Shown here: in pieces, positions 42,444 to 51,221 of the stretch
How the letters are laid out: the number at the start of each line of letters is the position of its first letter
Numbering within the stretch: the stretch's first letter is position 1
Source: RUG11462 sp045539315
Lineage (GTDB): Bacteria; Bacillota; Clostridia; Oscillospirales; Acutalibacteraceae
DNA: 64,000 bases
Direction of reading: 5' to 3'
NCBI GenBank assembly: GCA_045539315.1
Contig: JAZQFC010000024.1
Span: 4,961-68,960, forward strand
The notes under the pieces: model-generated
Databases searched by the model: none
Told to the model about the DNA's origin: nothing
Seen by the model: only the letters and a program-made list of their open reading frames with translations
Position numbers and translations under genes: made by a program

Positions 42444-43349
42444 ATGTATGATATTATTATAATCGGTGGTGGTCCTGCTGGTCTTACTGCTGCAATATAT
42501 GCAAAAAGAGCAAATAAATCTTGCCTTGTTATTGAAAAAGGTGGCTTTGGCGGACAGATTACTTATTCCCCAAAGGTAGAGAATATTCCTGGTTTTGCAG
42601 AAGTTACCGGTAATGAATTTGCCGAAAAATTAGTTGAACAAGCGTTAAATTTAGAGGCAGATGTTGAAATCGCAGAGGTGCAAAAAGTTGTTGATGGCGA
42701 TGTAAAGACAGTTGTAACAGATAGCGGCGAGTATCAGGCGAAAGCAGTTATTATTGCAACCGGCGCAAAGCATAGACTTTTGGGCCTTGAAAATGAAGAA
42801 AATCTAATCGGCGAGGGAATTTCTTTTTGCGCGGTTTGTGATGGCGCTTTTTATGAAAGCAAAGATGTTGCAGTTATCGGTGGTGGTAACTCTGCTTTGC
42901 AAGAGGCAATTTTGCTCGCAGAACTTTGCAAAAAGGTTTATGTTGTTCAAAATCTTGACTTTTTCACAGGCGAAGATAAGTTAGTTGAGCAATTAAAGAA
43001 AAAAGAAAACGTTGAGATTATTTTAGGCACAGTTGTTGAAGAAATAGTTGGCGAAACTGAACTTAATTCAATTGTTGTAAAAAGCGAAAAAACAGGCGAA
43101 AAACAAGAACTTAAAATAGACGGAATGTTTGTTGCTATCGGCCTTATTCCACAAAACGAAAGCGTTGAAGGACTTGTAACTTTGAATGATTACGGTTATG
43201 TTGACGCGGGCGAAGACTGTGTAACAAATATACCTGGAATTTTTGTTGCAGGCGACTGTAGGTCAAAAAGAATTCGTCAAGTAGCAACTGCCGCAGGTGA
43301 TGGCGCAGTAGCAGCGCTCGCCGCTTGTGATTATATCGAAAGTTTATAA
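42444..43349 (+). CDS. trxB: Thioredoxin reductase
   Basis: 301 residues from ATG 42444 (GAGG upstream; the frame is open 9 codons further but lacks a ribosome site). FAD-binding GGGPAGLTAA at the N-terminus, the redox-active Cys129-Ala-Val-Cys132 in SFCAVCDG, the NAD(P)H-binding GGGNSAL, and the C-terminal FAD motif GIFVAGDCR. It probably reduces the thioredoxin-like domain fused to NrdD, among other targets. The terminator after it is built from a repeat element. Confidence 0.94.
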   Translation: MYDIIIIGGGPAGLTAAIYAKRANKSCLVIEKGGFGGQITYSPKVENIPGFAEVTGNEFAEKLVEQALNLEADVEIAEVQKVVDGDVKTVVTDSGEYQAKAVIIATGAKHRLLGLENEENLIGEGISFCAVCDGAFYESKDVAVIGGGNSALQEAILLAELCKKVYVVQNLDFFTGEDKLVEQLKKKENVEIILGTVVEEIVGETELNSIVVKSEKTGEKQELKIDGMFVAIGLIPQNESVEGLVTLNDYGYVDAGEDCVTNIPGIFVAGDCRSKRIRQVATAAGDGAVAALAACDYIESL

Positions 43350-43361
43350 AATTTTATACAT

Positions 43362-43490
43362 TCGTAAGGGAGGGGCTTAAGCCCCTCTTTTTTTGTTTTG
43401 GGTGGAGTAGAACCCCACCCTTGCAATAAATCTTATTCGTATATGTAGGGGTCGGCATCCTTGACGACCCTTTTAAAAGACGGTGCGCGC
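43362..43490. repeat. Dispersed palindromic element, family C, with trxB terminator
   Basis: CATTCGTAAGGGAGGGGC is the inverse of the right end of the 7227-7304 element. GGGTGG...CCACCC and TGTAGGGGTCGGCATCC...GACGACCC follow. The palindrome GAGGGGCTTAAGCCCCTC plus T run (43370-43394) can terminate trxB. Confidence 0.65.
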
Positions 43491-43530
43491 AGGAAGTAAG
43501 CACCACAGTACCATATGTGCACAAAACAAA

Positions 43531-43562
43531 AAAGAGTAACCAAAATTGGTTACTCTTTTTAA
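43531..43562 (-). terminator. Terminator of the rpsF-ssb-rpsR operon
   Basis: AAAGAGTAACCAA/TTGGTTACTCTTT, a 13-bp stem with a short loop, and a T run on the minus strand. Confidence 0.88.
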
Positions 43563-43572
43563 ATATCAATTA

Positions 43573-43833
43573 TTAGTCAGCAACATAAGGCATAAGCGCT
43601 AAATGTCTTGCTCTCTTAATAGCTACTGTTAATGCTCTTTGATGGAAAGTGCATGTACCTGTAACTCTTCTTGGGAGAATTTTTGCTCTTTCAGAAGTGT
43701 ATTTAGAAAGCTTTGAAACATTTTTGTAATCGATAAAACCATTGTTTTGTCTATCAACACAAAAAGCGCAAACCTTTTTACGACCTTTTCTGATAGGTCT
43801 TGCTGGACGCTCTGGTCTTTTGTTTTCTTCCAT
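43573..43833 (-). CDS. rpsR: 30S ribosomal protein S18
   Basis: 86 residues. The core DYKNVSKLSKYTSERAKILPRRVTGTC is typical. It keeps Cys residues in KVCAFC and GTC plus a His, so it is the zinc-ribbon-bearing (C+) form. It binds 16S rRNA with S6. It is the last gene of the conserved rpsF-ssb-rpsR operon. Confidence 0.96.
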   Translation of the reverse strand: MEENKRPERPARPIRKGRKKVCAFCVDRQNNGFIDYKNVSKLSKYTSERAKILPRRVTGTCTFHQRALTVAIKRARHLALMPYVAD

Positions 43834-43887
43834 TGTAGTGTCCTCCTTGTTAGATTTATATATCTGAAATGAAAAATTTCGAGATTA

Positions 43888-44316
43888 TTAGAACGGAAGG
43901 TCATCGTCACCCATAGAAATTTCTTCAAAATCGCCTGTATCAACATTTGAGAATGAAGCAGGTGCGTCTTCTGCTCTAGGCGCTGAACCGCCTGTTTCTT
44001 GTTTTGAACCGCAGAAATCTGCAGTTTCAACAACTACATCATAAGTAGTGCGTTTATTACCGTCTTTATCAGTGTAACTATTTTGTTGCAAAGAACCTTT
44101 GATAGCGATCATTTGGCCTTTTGTGAAATATTTTGAAATAAATTCAGCATTATTTCTCCAAGCAACGCAGTTAATAAAATCAGTTTGTGACTGACCATCT
44201 CTTGAAAAATTACGGTTTACCGCAACTGAAAATGATGAAACTGAAATACCTGAAGAAGTTGTTCTAACTTCAGGTGTGGCAGTAAGTCTGCCCATAATTA
44301 CTACTACATTAAGCAT
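43888..44316 (-). CDS. ssb: Single-stranded DNA-binding protein
   Basis: 142 residues. An OB fold at about 1-105 starts MLNVVVIMGRLTATPEVR, a short Gly/Pro-poor linker follows, and the protein-interaction tip DDDLPF is at the C-terminus. It binds single-stranded DNA and recruits repair and replication partners. The linker is short for the family. It lies between rpsF and rpsR. Confidence 0.96.
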   Translation of the reverse strand: MLNVVVIMGRLTATPEVRTTSSGISVSSFSVAVNRNFSRDGQSQTDFINCVAWRNNAEFISKYFTKGQMIAIKGSLQQNSYTDKDGNKRTTYDVVVETADFCGSKQETGGSAPRAEDAPASFSNVDTGDFEEISMGDDDLPF

Positions 44317-44342
44317 TTTAAAATACCTTTTCTTTCGTCAAA

Positions 44343-44630
44343 TTAGGCTTCTTTTGCTACTGTCAAGTATCTTAACACATCATCAGCGATGTTAAGTTTT
44401 CTTGCGAGCTCAGAAATAAATGTAGGTTCTGCTGTGTGGGTAATAACTACATAGTAACCATCTGTTTCGTAGTTGATAGGATAAGCGAGTTTTCTCTTGC
44501 CCCATTCATCTACATTATCAATAGTACCATTTTTCTCGATGAGAGCTTTAAACTTCTCAACGTTTGCAGTTACAGCCTCTTCTCCGTTCTTAACTGAGAA
44601 TACTAACACTGTCTCGTAAACATTAGCCAT
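44343..44630 (-). CDS. rpsF: 30S ribosomal protein S6
   Basis: 95 residues from ATG 44630, which has GGAGG upstream; eight more in-frame codons precede but overlap the ribosome site. The typical start NVYETVLVF and 'NVDEWGKRKLAYPINYETDGYYVV' pattern are present. It binds 16S rRNA together with S18. First gene of the operon. Confidence 0.95.
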   Translation of the reverse strand: MANVYETVLVFSVKNGEEAVTANVEKFKALIEKNGTIDNVDEWGKRKLAYPINYETDGYYVVITHTAEPTFISELARKLNIADDVLRYLTVAKEA

Positions 44631-44724
44631 TGATATTGTCCTCCTTTCGGTCATTCGGTTTGAGCGATTTCACTCAAACAAGGAATTAATTTTTAATATA
44701 TTTACTTATACATAAGCATAAGCA
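44631..44724 (-). promoter_or_regulatory. rpsF leader, candidate S6:S18-binding RNA
   Basis: The minus-strand leader contains the hairpin GTTTGAG-8-CTCAAAC followed by CCGAATGACCGAAAGGAGG, which reaches the ribosome site. Many Firmicutes have an S6:S18-binding autoregulatory leader here. I could not verify the exact consensus fold. Confidence 0.45.
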
Positions 44725-44730
44725 ACTGTC

Positions 44731-44759
44731 ATTTTACTATAAAAATATAATTTAGTCAA
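44731..44759 (-). promoter_or_regulatory. SigA-type promoter for rpsF-ssb-rpsR
   Basis: Minus strand: TTGACT, 17 bases, TAAAAT. The -35 box overlaps the last codons of galU. Confidence 0.75.
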
Positions 44760-45627
44760 GAGTTTTTGCCAAATCTTTAATATATTTTTTGAATTCATCG
44801 CCAAAATCGGCATTTTTGAGCGACATTTCAACATTCGCTTGCATAAACGAAAGTTTGTTACCCATATCATAACGAGTGCCTGAAAATTCAATACCCATCA
44901 TACCATCTTTTCGTGCAAGCACGCGCATAGCGTCAGTAAGTTGAAGTTCGTTTCCTGCGCCTTTTGGAATGTTTTCAAGAATTTCAAAGATTTTAGGTGG
45001 CAAAATAACTCTGCCCAAAATTGAATAAAGCGACATAATCTGATATGGCGAAGGTTTTTCTATCATATCAGTAACTTTCATAACTGTGTCACTAACCATT
45101 TCAACATCGAGCGAACAATATTTAGTAATCTGCTCTTTTGAAACTTTTTTAACACCTGCAACGCCAAGACCGTAATTCTCATAAACTTGCGCTAATTCGC
45201 CAATGGCAGGAATATCGCCAATAATAACATCATCGCCATAAAGCACTGCAAAAGGCTCATCATCAACCCAGGCTTTTGCCTTTAAAATTGCGTGGCCAAG
45301 ACCACCTGTAACACCTTGACGAATAAAAGTGATATTAGCAAGGTTAGCAAGGCGCTCAACCTGTTCAAGTTGTTGATATTTTTTTGAATTTTTAAGCGCA
45401 TATTCAAGTTCAATTGAGTGGTCAAAATGGTCTTCAATAACGCCTTTACCACGGTTTGTAATAATTAAAATTTCTTCAATTCCGGCTTGAACTGCCTCTT
45501 CAACAATATATTGAATTGCAGGTTTGTCAACAATAGGCAACATCTCTTTTGGAGTTGCTTTTGAAGCAGGCAAAATTCTAGTGCCAAGACCTGCCGCAGG
45601 AATAACCGCTTTTCTAATTTTTTTCAT
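44752..45627 (-). CDS. galU: UTP-glucose-1-phosphate uridylyltransferase
   Basis: 291 residues, normal length. The start KAVIPAAGLGTRILPASKATPKEMLP is the nucleotide-binding signature, with KPAIQYIVEEA and VLYGDDVI following. It makes UDP-glucose for glycans, teichoic acids or glycolipids. Good AAGGAG site upstream. The stop lies within the rpsF promoter. Confidence 0.95.
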   Translation of the reverse strand: MKKIRKAVIPAAGLGTRILPASKATPKEMLPIVDKPAIQYIVEEAVQAGIEEILIITNRGKGVIEDHFDHSIELEYALKNSKKYQQLEQVERLANLANITFIRQGVTGGLGHAILKAKAWVDDEPFAVLYGDDVIIGDIPAIGELAQVYENYGLGVAGVKKVSKEQITKYCSLDVEMVSDTVMKVTDMIEKPSPYQIMSLYSILGRVILPPKIFEILENIPKGAGNELQLTDAMRVLARKDGMMGIEFSGTRYDMGNKLSFMQANVEMSLKNADFGDEFKKYIKDLAKTLD

Positions 45628-45650
45628 AAATATTCTCCTTTTTTATCTTT

Positions 45651-46469
45651 TTAAAGGAATGTGCCAATTAAAAGTGTAATCATATTAAGCGCAAAGTGTA
45701 AAACCAAAGGCAACATCAAATTAACGCCACCTTTTTGCATAAAATCAATTTCAGAAACTTTTCCCTCACTCTTCATTTGATTAATGCTACTATAAACTTT
45801 CTTTTTGTAAATATAATCGCCAAAAAGCCCAACAAACAATTTAATTGCAATTGAAATGGTTGAAAGTATAAACAAAACGAAAGTAATGCTTTGGACATTT
45901 TCGGTTAAAACACCGGACTGCATAAAAGCAATAATATCAGAGTTTTGCATTCCTTTTTGATAGAAAATGCTGAAAAGCACCGAATAAAAGCCGATTAAAA
46001 TTGCTTTTGAATAACATTTTCTTGAAATAAGCCAGTATTCAGGGAAGAAAAAGCCTGTCCAATTCCAGCTGATTTTTCTTTTTAAATTAGCAAATTTTCT
46101 AAAAACATTTATATAACGAAGTGCATTGTAACCAACAAATTTTGCGATTTTTTCAGCAGATACACCGTCAATGTCTTCGTCTTTATCAATTCCGTTTGCT
46201 TTGAAAAATGGGTTTTCGCCTGTGTTCACAGTTGTTTCAACCTTAATTTCAGGCGCACTTTGTGTTTGCTCAACCTTTTCTTCGGGTTTTTCAATTTTTG
46301 GTGGTTGCCATTGATTTTCAGTGCCGTGAGCATCGGCATAAGCACATTTACCATTTTCTAAAAAGCATTTTTTGTGATGAGGCGCGCCACAGTCAGGACA
46401 ATATGCAACCTCATCTGTAAAAAGTTTTGCTTTGCAAATAGGACAAAGCATATTTTCATCAATTTTCAT
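45651..46469 (-). CDS. Prokaryotic RING-finger and DUF2628 membrane protein
   Basis: 272 residues. The N-terminal Cys/His-rich treble-clef (CPIC...YCPDCGAPHHKKCF...KCAY, about 8-43) matches the prokaryotic RING-finger family 1. A disordered Glu/Pro-rich linker follows (about 55-90), then a DUF2628-like region with NALRYINVFRKF and 'ISWNWTGFFFPEYWLISRK', and three to four membrane helices to the C-terminus. Function is unknown. It overlaps the Nudix gene by 11 bases, so translation is coupled, and lies 23 bases upstream of galU. Confidence 0.78.
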   Translation of the reverse strand: MKIDENMLCPICKAKLFTDEVAYCPDCGAPHHKKCFLENGKCAYADAHGTENQWQPPKIEKPEEKVEQTQSAPEIKVETTVNTGENPFFKANGIDKDEDIDGVSAEKIAKFVGYNALRYINVFRKFANLKRKISWNWTGFFFPEYWLISRKCYSKAILIGFYSVLFSIFYQKGMQNSDIIAFMQSGVLTENVQSITFVLFILSTISIAIKLFVGLFGDYIYKKKVYSSINQMKSEGKVSEIDFMQKGGVNLMLPLVLHFALNMITLLIGTFL

Positions 46470-47010
46470 TTCTTTTTCCTTTAAAATAATAAGATTTATC
46501 TCGTTTTAAATAGTCGTCAATTGAATAGATAATATCAAAATAACTTTTGCCGTAATTATGATATTCGCCGTTTTCAACCATCTTTTTGAGTTCTTCAACG
46601 CTAACCCATTTAACCTCTGCAACCTCGTCTTTTTGCAAAACGCAACGACGAGCAGGAATATTACATCTTACCGCATAAATATCGTTAATTGAATATTTAC
46701 GAAGTTGACGCCTTACAAGTTTCATATTACGTCTTGCAACGCGAATTCCAAGTTCCTCATAAAGTTCTCTAATAGCCGCGTGACGAGAGCCCTCGCCTGC
46801 AAGAGCCGAGCCACCTGTTGCCGCCCATTCGCCAGGCATAAGAGGTTTAGTATCCGCTCTGCGCTGAATTAAAAACTCGCCTTTATGATTGATAACCCAT
46901 ATATGAACAACTAAATGATATTCACCTTTTGAAAGACTTCGTTTGCCACGCACCATGGTTTTGCCGGTACGGTTGCCGTCTTTATCAAGTATGTCCCAAT
47001 ATTCTATCAT
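46459..47010 (-). CDS. Nudix hydrolase (IPP-isomerase-like YfcD type)
   Basis: 183 residues from ATG 47010 (GGAG seven bases upstream). The Nudix box is complete: GGSALAGEGSRHAAIRELYEELGI with the catalytic RELYEE. The N-terminal EYWDILDKDGNRTGKT and VHIWVINHKGEFLIQRR are typical of the YfcD/isopentenyl diphosphate isomerase-like subgroup. It hydrolyses a nucleoside diphosphate linked to another group; the substrate is unknown. Confidence 0.88.
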   Translation of the reverse strand: MIEYWDILDKDGNRTGKTMVRGKRSLSKGEYHLVVHIWVINHKGEFLIQRRADTKPLMPGEWAATGGSALAGEGSRHAAIRELYEELGIRVARRNMKLVRRQLRKYSINDIYAVRCNIPARRCVLQKDEVAEVKWVSVEELKKMVENGEYHNYGKSYFDIIYSIDDYLKRDKSYYFKGKRNEN

Positions 47011-47135
47011 ACATTTCTCCAAGATATCAAACAAATTATAATAATATTCTACTATATTTCGTTTGGTTTTTCAAGCAATATCTTAAATGTTATTACTTTA
47101 TTAACATTAAATATTTAATTTAAGGGCAAAAAACA

Positions 47136-47164
47136 TTGAATAATTTTAAGAATTGTGTTAAAAT
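47136..47164 (+). promoter_or_regulatory. SigA-type promoter for pncB
   Basis: TTGAAT, 17 bases, TAAAAT, about 28 bases before the start. Confidence 0.72.
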
Positions 47165-47192
47165 GCTATTATAAAGTGAGGTGAAACCGAAG

Positions 47193-48644
47193 ATGAATAA
47201 TATTAAAATTCAATTGCTCAATGACTGCAACTGCTTTTTAGCGGCAAATGGATATTTTGAAGCAGGTCTTGTTTCGCGCAAGGGTTGTTTTGATTTGTTT
47301 TTCAGAAAAGTGCCTGATAATGGTGGTTTTGCTATTTGCGCGGGTCTTCAAAGCGCAATAGAGTTGTTAGAAAACTTTTCGTTTTCTGATGAAGATGTTG
47401 AGTATTTAAAACAAAATTATAATTTATCTGAAGGTTTTGTAAAATATTTAAAAGATTTTAAATTTGAGTGTGATATTTGGGCTATTCCTGAAGGTACACC
47501 GATTTTTGCAAAAGAGCCTATTGTAAAGGTTGTAGGCCCTATCATTCAAGCAACTTTAATTGAAAGTTTGTTGCTTTTATCAATTAATCATCAAACTCTT
47601 GTGGCTACAAAGGCAAACCGAATTTCTCGTGCGGCGCAAGGCAGAGAAGTGCTTGAATTTGGTGTGAGAAGGGCGCATGGAATAGATGCTGCTGCAAATG
47701 GCGCAAGAGCGGCATACATTGGCGGTTGCGTTGGCAGTTCTTGTACTTATGCAAATTATGCTTATGATATTCCTGTGAGCGCAAATATGACTCACGCTTG
47801 GGTGCAGGCTTTTGAAAATGAGTATGATGCTTTTTGCGCATATGCTAAAAGGTATCCTGATGACTGCTATTTGTTGGTTGATACTTATAACACATTGAAA
47901 TCAGGAGTTTTAAATGCAATTAAGTGTTTTGATGATGTTTTAAAACCAATTGGTTGCAGACCAAAGGGAATTAGAATTGATAGTGGCGATATTGCTTATC
48001 TTTCTAAAAAGATTAGAAAAATGCTTGATGAGGCAGGTTATCCAGACTGCGCTATCGTTGCTTCTAATTCGCTTGATGAGTATATTATCAGAGATTTGAT
48101 TATCGAGGGCGCAAAAGTTGACCGTTTCTGCGTTGGCGAGAGACTTATAACTTCTGCTTCAGACCCACTTTTCGGCGGTGTTTATAAATTAACTGCGCTT
48201 GAAAATGACAATGGCGAGTTTGTGCCAAAAGTTAATTTTTCTGATAACGTTGGTAAAATCACATTGCCTTGCAATAAAAAAGTTTATCGTCTTTTTGATA
48301 CCGATTCCGGCAAAGCAATTGCAGATGTGATTTCGCTTTATGATGAAAAGTTAGATGAGTTAAAAGAAATTGAAATTTTTGACCCGGACCACACTTGGAA
48401 AAGAAAAACGGTTGAAAACTTTATCGCAAGAGAATTGTTTGTAAAAGTTTTTGATAAAGGCGAGTTGGTTTATTCTTCGCCATCGGTAGATGCTATTCGT
48501 GAGTATTGCGAGGAGCAGGTTGAAACTATTTGGGATGAAGTTCAGCGTTTTGAAAATCCGCACTCTTATTATGTAGATTTATCCCTTGAACTTTGGCAAA
48601 TCAGAGATGAGTTGCTAAAAGAATTCACAGGGTATAAAAGATAA
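47193..48644 (+). CDS. pncB: Nicotinate phosphoribosyltransferase
   Basis: 483 residues from ATG 47193 (GAGGTG upstream; an in-frame GTG at 47181 overlaps that site). Typical motifs are EFGVRRAHG with the regulatory His, GCVGSSCTYA, and 'GIRIDSGDIAYLSK' in the PRPP-binding barrel. It makes nicotinate mononucleotide for NAD salvage. It is longer than PncB of Escherichia coli, in line with Gram-positive forms. It is followed by a lipoprotein and ruvX in the same direction. Confidence 0.93.
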   Translation: MNNIKIQLLNDCNCFLAANGYFEAGLVSRKGCFDLFFRKVPDNGGFAICAGLQSAIELLENFSFSDEDVEYLKQNYNLSEGFVKYLKDFKFECDIWAIPEGTPIFAKEPIVKVVGPIIQATLIESLLLLSINHQTLVATKANRISRAAQGREVLEFGVRRAHGIDAAANGARAAYIGGCVGSSCTYANYAYDIPVSANMTHAWVQAFENEYDAFCAYAKRYPDDCYLLVDTYNTLKSGVLNAIKCFDDVLKPIGCRPKGIRIDSGDIAYLSKKIRKMLDEAGYPDCAIVASNSLDEYIIRDLIIEGAKVDRFCVGERLITSASDPLFGGVYKLTALENDNGEFVPKVNFSDNVGKITLPCNKKVYRLFDTDSGKAIADVISLYDEKLDELKEIEIFDPDHTWKRKTVENFIARELFVKVFDKGELVYSSPSVDAIREYCEEQVETIWDEVQRFENPHSYYVDLSLELWQIRDELLKEFTGYKR

Positions 48645-48655
48645 AGGAGATATTT

Positions 48656-49408
48656 ATGAAAAAAGCAATTAGTTTGATTTTGATTTTAGTGATTTTACTT
48701 TCGTTTGGCGCTTGTGACTTTTTTAAACAAGGCGAAAGCGATCAAGAAGTTGAAATTCCAACAACATCAAAAAGAAATGTTATTATCACAAAAGAAAATT
48801 TGAGCGCGCAGGTAAAAGAGGGTAAAGTTGATGGCGCACAGTTTGCGCTTGGCGCAGATATTGATGAAGTTAAAGAATTTTTCTTTGATAAAGTTCGCCC
48901 TTGGACTATAACTGCTTCTTCAAGAGTAGAGGAGAAAAAGGGTACAACAAAAATTGTTACTGAAACTTCGCCTTATGAAAACCCACAACTTGTAACTGCT
49001 ATCGGCGAGAGAGAAGATATGTATAAATATCAGGTTGGCAACTCTTTAACATCGGTTTATTATGATGGCGAGCAGTATTTTTATGTGAATTCAAATGTTG
49101 ATGCCGGCGCTGCAATTATTGTTTGCAATATATCGGCTTATGGCTTTAAAATGGGCAACTGCCTTATTGAAGATGTTGTAGCATCTTTAGGCGAGCCGGA
49201 TGTAAAAGATGTGCCTGATTATACACAACTTTTCTTCTGTTTAGGCACACCAATGAATCCACAAAGATATACTTATAATTTTGATAATAAGCGTCTTGAT
49301 TTTATTTTCGGCGATGGTAATTTGATGGTTGTAACTCTTACAGATACATCGCTTTACACAGGTTTTTCAACTTGCGTACCAACCACAACACCATCAAGCG
49401 CACAGTAG
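48656..49408 (+). CDS. Predicted lipoprotein of unknown function
   Basis: 250 residues. Lipoprotein signal peptide with lipobox SFGAC, lipid cysteine at residue 20. The mature part is beta-rich and contains what may be two repeats ('VKEGKVDGAQFALGADIDEV' and 'GFKMGNCLIEDVVASLGEP'), each of which resembles the short motif seen in SmpA/BamE-like or DUF4309-type proteins where a helix precedes a G-x-P turn. I do not name a family. It lies 11 bases after pncB and 9 before ruvX. Confidence 0.78.
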   Translation: MKKAISLILILVILLSFGACDFFKQGESDQEVEIPTTSKRNVIITKENLSAQVKEGKVDGAQFALGADIDEVKEFFFDKVRPWTITASSRVEEKKGTTKIVTETSPYENPQLVTAIGEREDMYKYQVGNSLTSVYYDGEQYFYVNSNVDAGAAIIVCNISAYGFKMGNCLIEDVVASLGEPDVKDVPDYTQLFFCLGTPMNPQRYTYNFDNKRLDFIFGDGNLMVVTLTDTSLYTGFSTCVPTTTPSSAQ

Positions 49409-49417
49409 GTAAGATTT

Positions 49418-49849
49418 ATGAAAATAATGTCGGTTGATTTAGGGTTGTCGAGAACCGGAATTGCAGTTTGCGACCCACTTGAAATGTTAGCCTCGCCGGT
49501 TAAAGTGATTTTTGAAAAATATGAGCCAAAATTAATTGAGCAAATTGTTAGTTTGGCAAAAGAATTATCGGTTGAACTTATAGTTGTAGGTTTGCCGCTT
49601 AATATGGATTCGAGCGCAGGCGAGCGCGCAAAAGAGTGTCAGCGAATAGCAAAAATAATTGAAGAAAAATCCGGCGTTTCTACTGAAATGTGGGACGAGC
49701 GTTGTACAACAGTTATGTCGCATAATGTTTTGAATGAAACAAATGTGAGAGGCAAAAAGCGTAAAAATGTTGTAGATGCAGTTGCCGCAGTTATGATACT
49801 TGAAAGTTATTTAGAATACAGAAAAAATCAAAAAAAGAGTGGCAAATAG
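49418..49849 (+). CDS. ruvX: RuvX/YqgF Holliday junction resolvase-like protein
   Basis: 143 residues. The RNase H-like motifs are present: VDLGLSRTGIAVCDP at the N-terminus, LIVVGLPLNMD, and DERCTTVMSHNVL; AVAAVMIL near the C-terminus. YqgF proteins process the 5' end of pre-16S rRNA and are also linked to recombination. No alaS-like neighbour is present, unlike in many Firmicutes. Confidence 0.92.
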   Translation: MKIMSVDLGLSRTGIAVCDPLEMLASPVKVIFEKYEPKLIEQIVSLAKELSVELIVVGLPLNMDSSAGERAKECQRIAKIIEEKSGVSTEMWDERCTTVMSHNVLNETNVRGKKRKNVVDAVAAVMILESYLEYRKNQKKSGK

Positions 49850-49861
49850 CCACTCTTTTTT
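49836..49861. terminator. Bidirectional terminator
   Basis: GAGTGGC/GCCACTC with a five-base loop flanked by A and T runs. It overlaps the last codons of ruvX and serves the LRR gene on the other strand. Confidence 0.82.
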
Positions 49862-49869
49862 AATTCTAG

Positions 49870-51162
49870 TTATTGTTTTTTAGTTGTCAATGAACTGTAT
49901 GTCCAATTACCTTTTGCTGTTTTTCCGTTTTTCTTTACAACAAGTCGTTTTCTATATTCATAATTTGTGCCCTTTTTTAAATTATCAAACACAATCTTTT
50001 TATCAATAGCAACAGTTGACTTTTTAGCCGTTTTAAAATTCATATTTTCTTTAACTATTTGCACTTCGTAATGAGTAACGCCTTTTTGTCTTGTTGTTAA
50101 TTTAAACACAACTTTGTTCTTATAAACTTTTCGCTTTACAAGAGCCTGATTTATATATTTATGTGTTTTAAACCTAATATCCTTTTTACAGTAAATGCAA
50201 TATTTTGTTTTAATACCATTTTTAAAAAAAGTTGCTTTTCTAATTATTTTTGTTGAATTCTTCTTAAATGTATGCGATTTAGATACAAAAGTAAATCTTC
50301 TTGAATTACAATTTTTACATTGCTTATAGTTCAAGCCACTTTGCTTTGTACATATTTTCTTTACTGCAACTTTTTCTTTGCCAAAATTATGATTCTCGCA
50401 ACAATCTATTTCATCATAATTAATGCCATGTTCAAAAGCATATTCTTGTGCAGTTGAACCATATTCTGCAACAAGCACGAAGTTCTTTACAGGTTTTGCT
50501 TTGCTTGTATCGTGATTTGTGTCCCAATCATAATTATATCCAAACGCAATATCTTCAATTGTTTCAACACTATTAGGTATTGTAAGAGTATTTAGCTTTA
50601 GGCATTGATTAAATGCATATTTTCTAATGGTTTTAACACCATATTCAAATTGAACTGTTTTTAAAGATTCGCAAGTATCAAAAGCCGCTGTTTCAATGCT
50701 AACCAACCCACTTGAAAATGTTATACTTTTCAAATTTGTGCAATTGTAAAAGGCACCTTCGCCAATTATCTCTATATTATTAGGAAAAACTAATTTTTCA
50801 ATGAATTGGCTGTTAGAAAACGAACTTTTGCCAAGAACTTTAACATCCTTGCCAAAGGTAATTGTTTTAATTTTTCTAACACTATCAAACGCATAGGCGC
50901 CAATATATGTAATTCCATCAGAAATAATAACATTTTCAATATTAATATTACGCCATTCTATAGTATTGTTACTGCCATATCCATAATCATACATTTCGCC
51001 ATTGCCTACAAGACTTAATGTTGCAGTTGATTCATCATAATACCAATTGATATTTTCTCCGCATTTTCCACTTGTTTGTACTTCATCTGCCTTAACAAAG
51101 CCAACACAAAATAATGAAAATACCAATATAAAACTTAAAATGAAACTAATAATTTTTTTCAT
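49870..51162 (-). CDS. Secreted BspA-like leucine-rich-repeat protein
   Basis: 430 residues. Signal peptide about 1-25. An LRR_5/BspA region at about 55-250 has repeats like 'AFYNCTNLKSITFSSGLVSI' and 'AFNQCLKLNTLTIPNSVETI'. A Cys-rich part follows (about 265-345) with paired CxxC motifs (CKNC, CIYC). The protein ends with a fibronectin III-like domain at about 355-430. There is no cell-wall anchor. Such proteins are common surface or secreted adhesins in gut Firmicutes. The Cys-pair and FnIII arrangement is shared with the M23 peptidase at 3.6 kb. Confidence 0.85.
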   Translation of the reverse strand: MKKIISFILSFILVFSLFCVGFVKADEVQTSGKCGENINWYYDESTATLSLVGNGEMYDYGYGSNNTIEWRNINIENVIISDGITYIGAYAFDSVRKIKTITFGKDVKVLGKSSFSNSQFIEKLVFPNNIEIIGEGAFYNCTNLKSITFSSGLVSIETAAFDTCESLKTVQFEYGVKTIRKYAFNQCLKLNTLTIPNSVETIEDIAFGYNYDWDTNHDTSKAKPVKNFVLVAEYGSTAQEYAFEHGINYDEIDCCENHNFGKEKVAVKKICTKQSGLNYKQCKNCNSRRFTFVSKSHTFKKNSTKIIRKATFFKNGIKTKYCIYCKKDIRFKTHKYINQALVKRKVYKNKVVFKLTTRQKGVTHYEVQIVKENMNFKTAKKSTVAIDKKIVFDNLKKGTNYEYRKRLVVKKNGKTAKGNWTYSSLTTKKQ

Positions 51163-51221
51163 GAAAACGAACTCCTTCCATTAATTTTAAAGCGATGGTC
51201 ATTTATTAGAAAATGCTCTTA

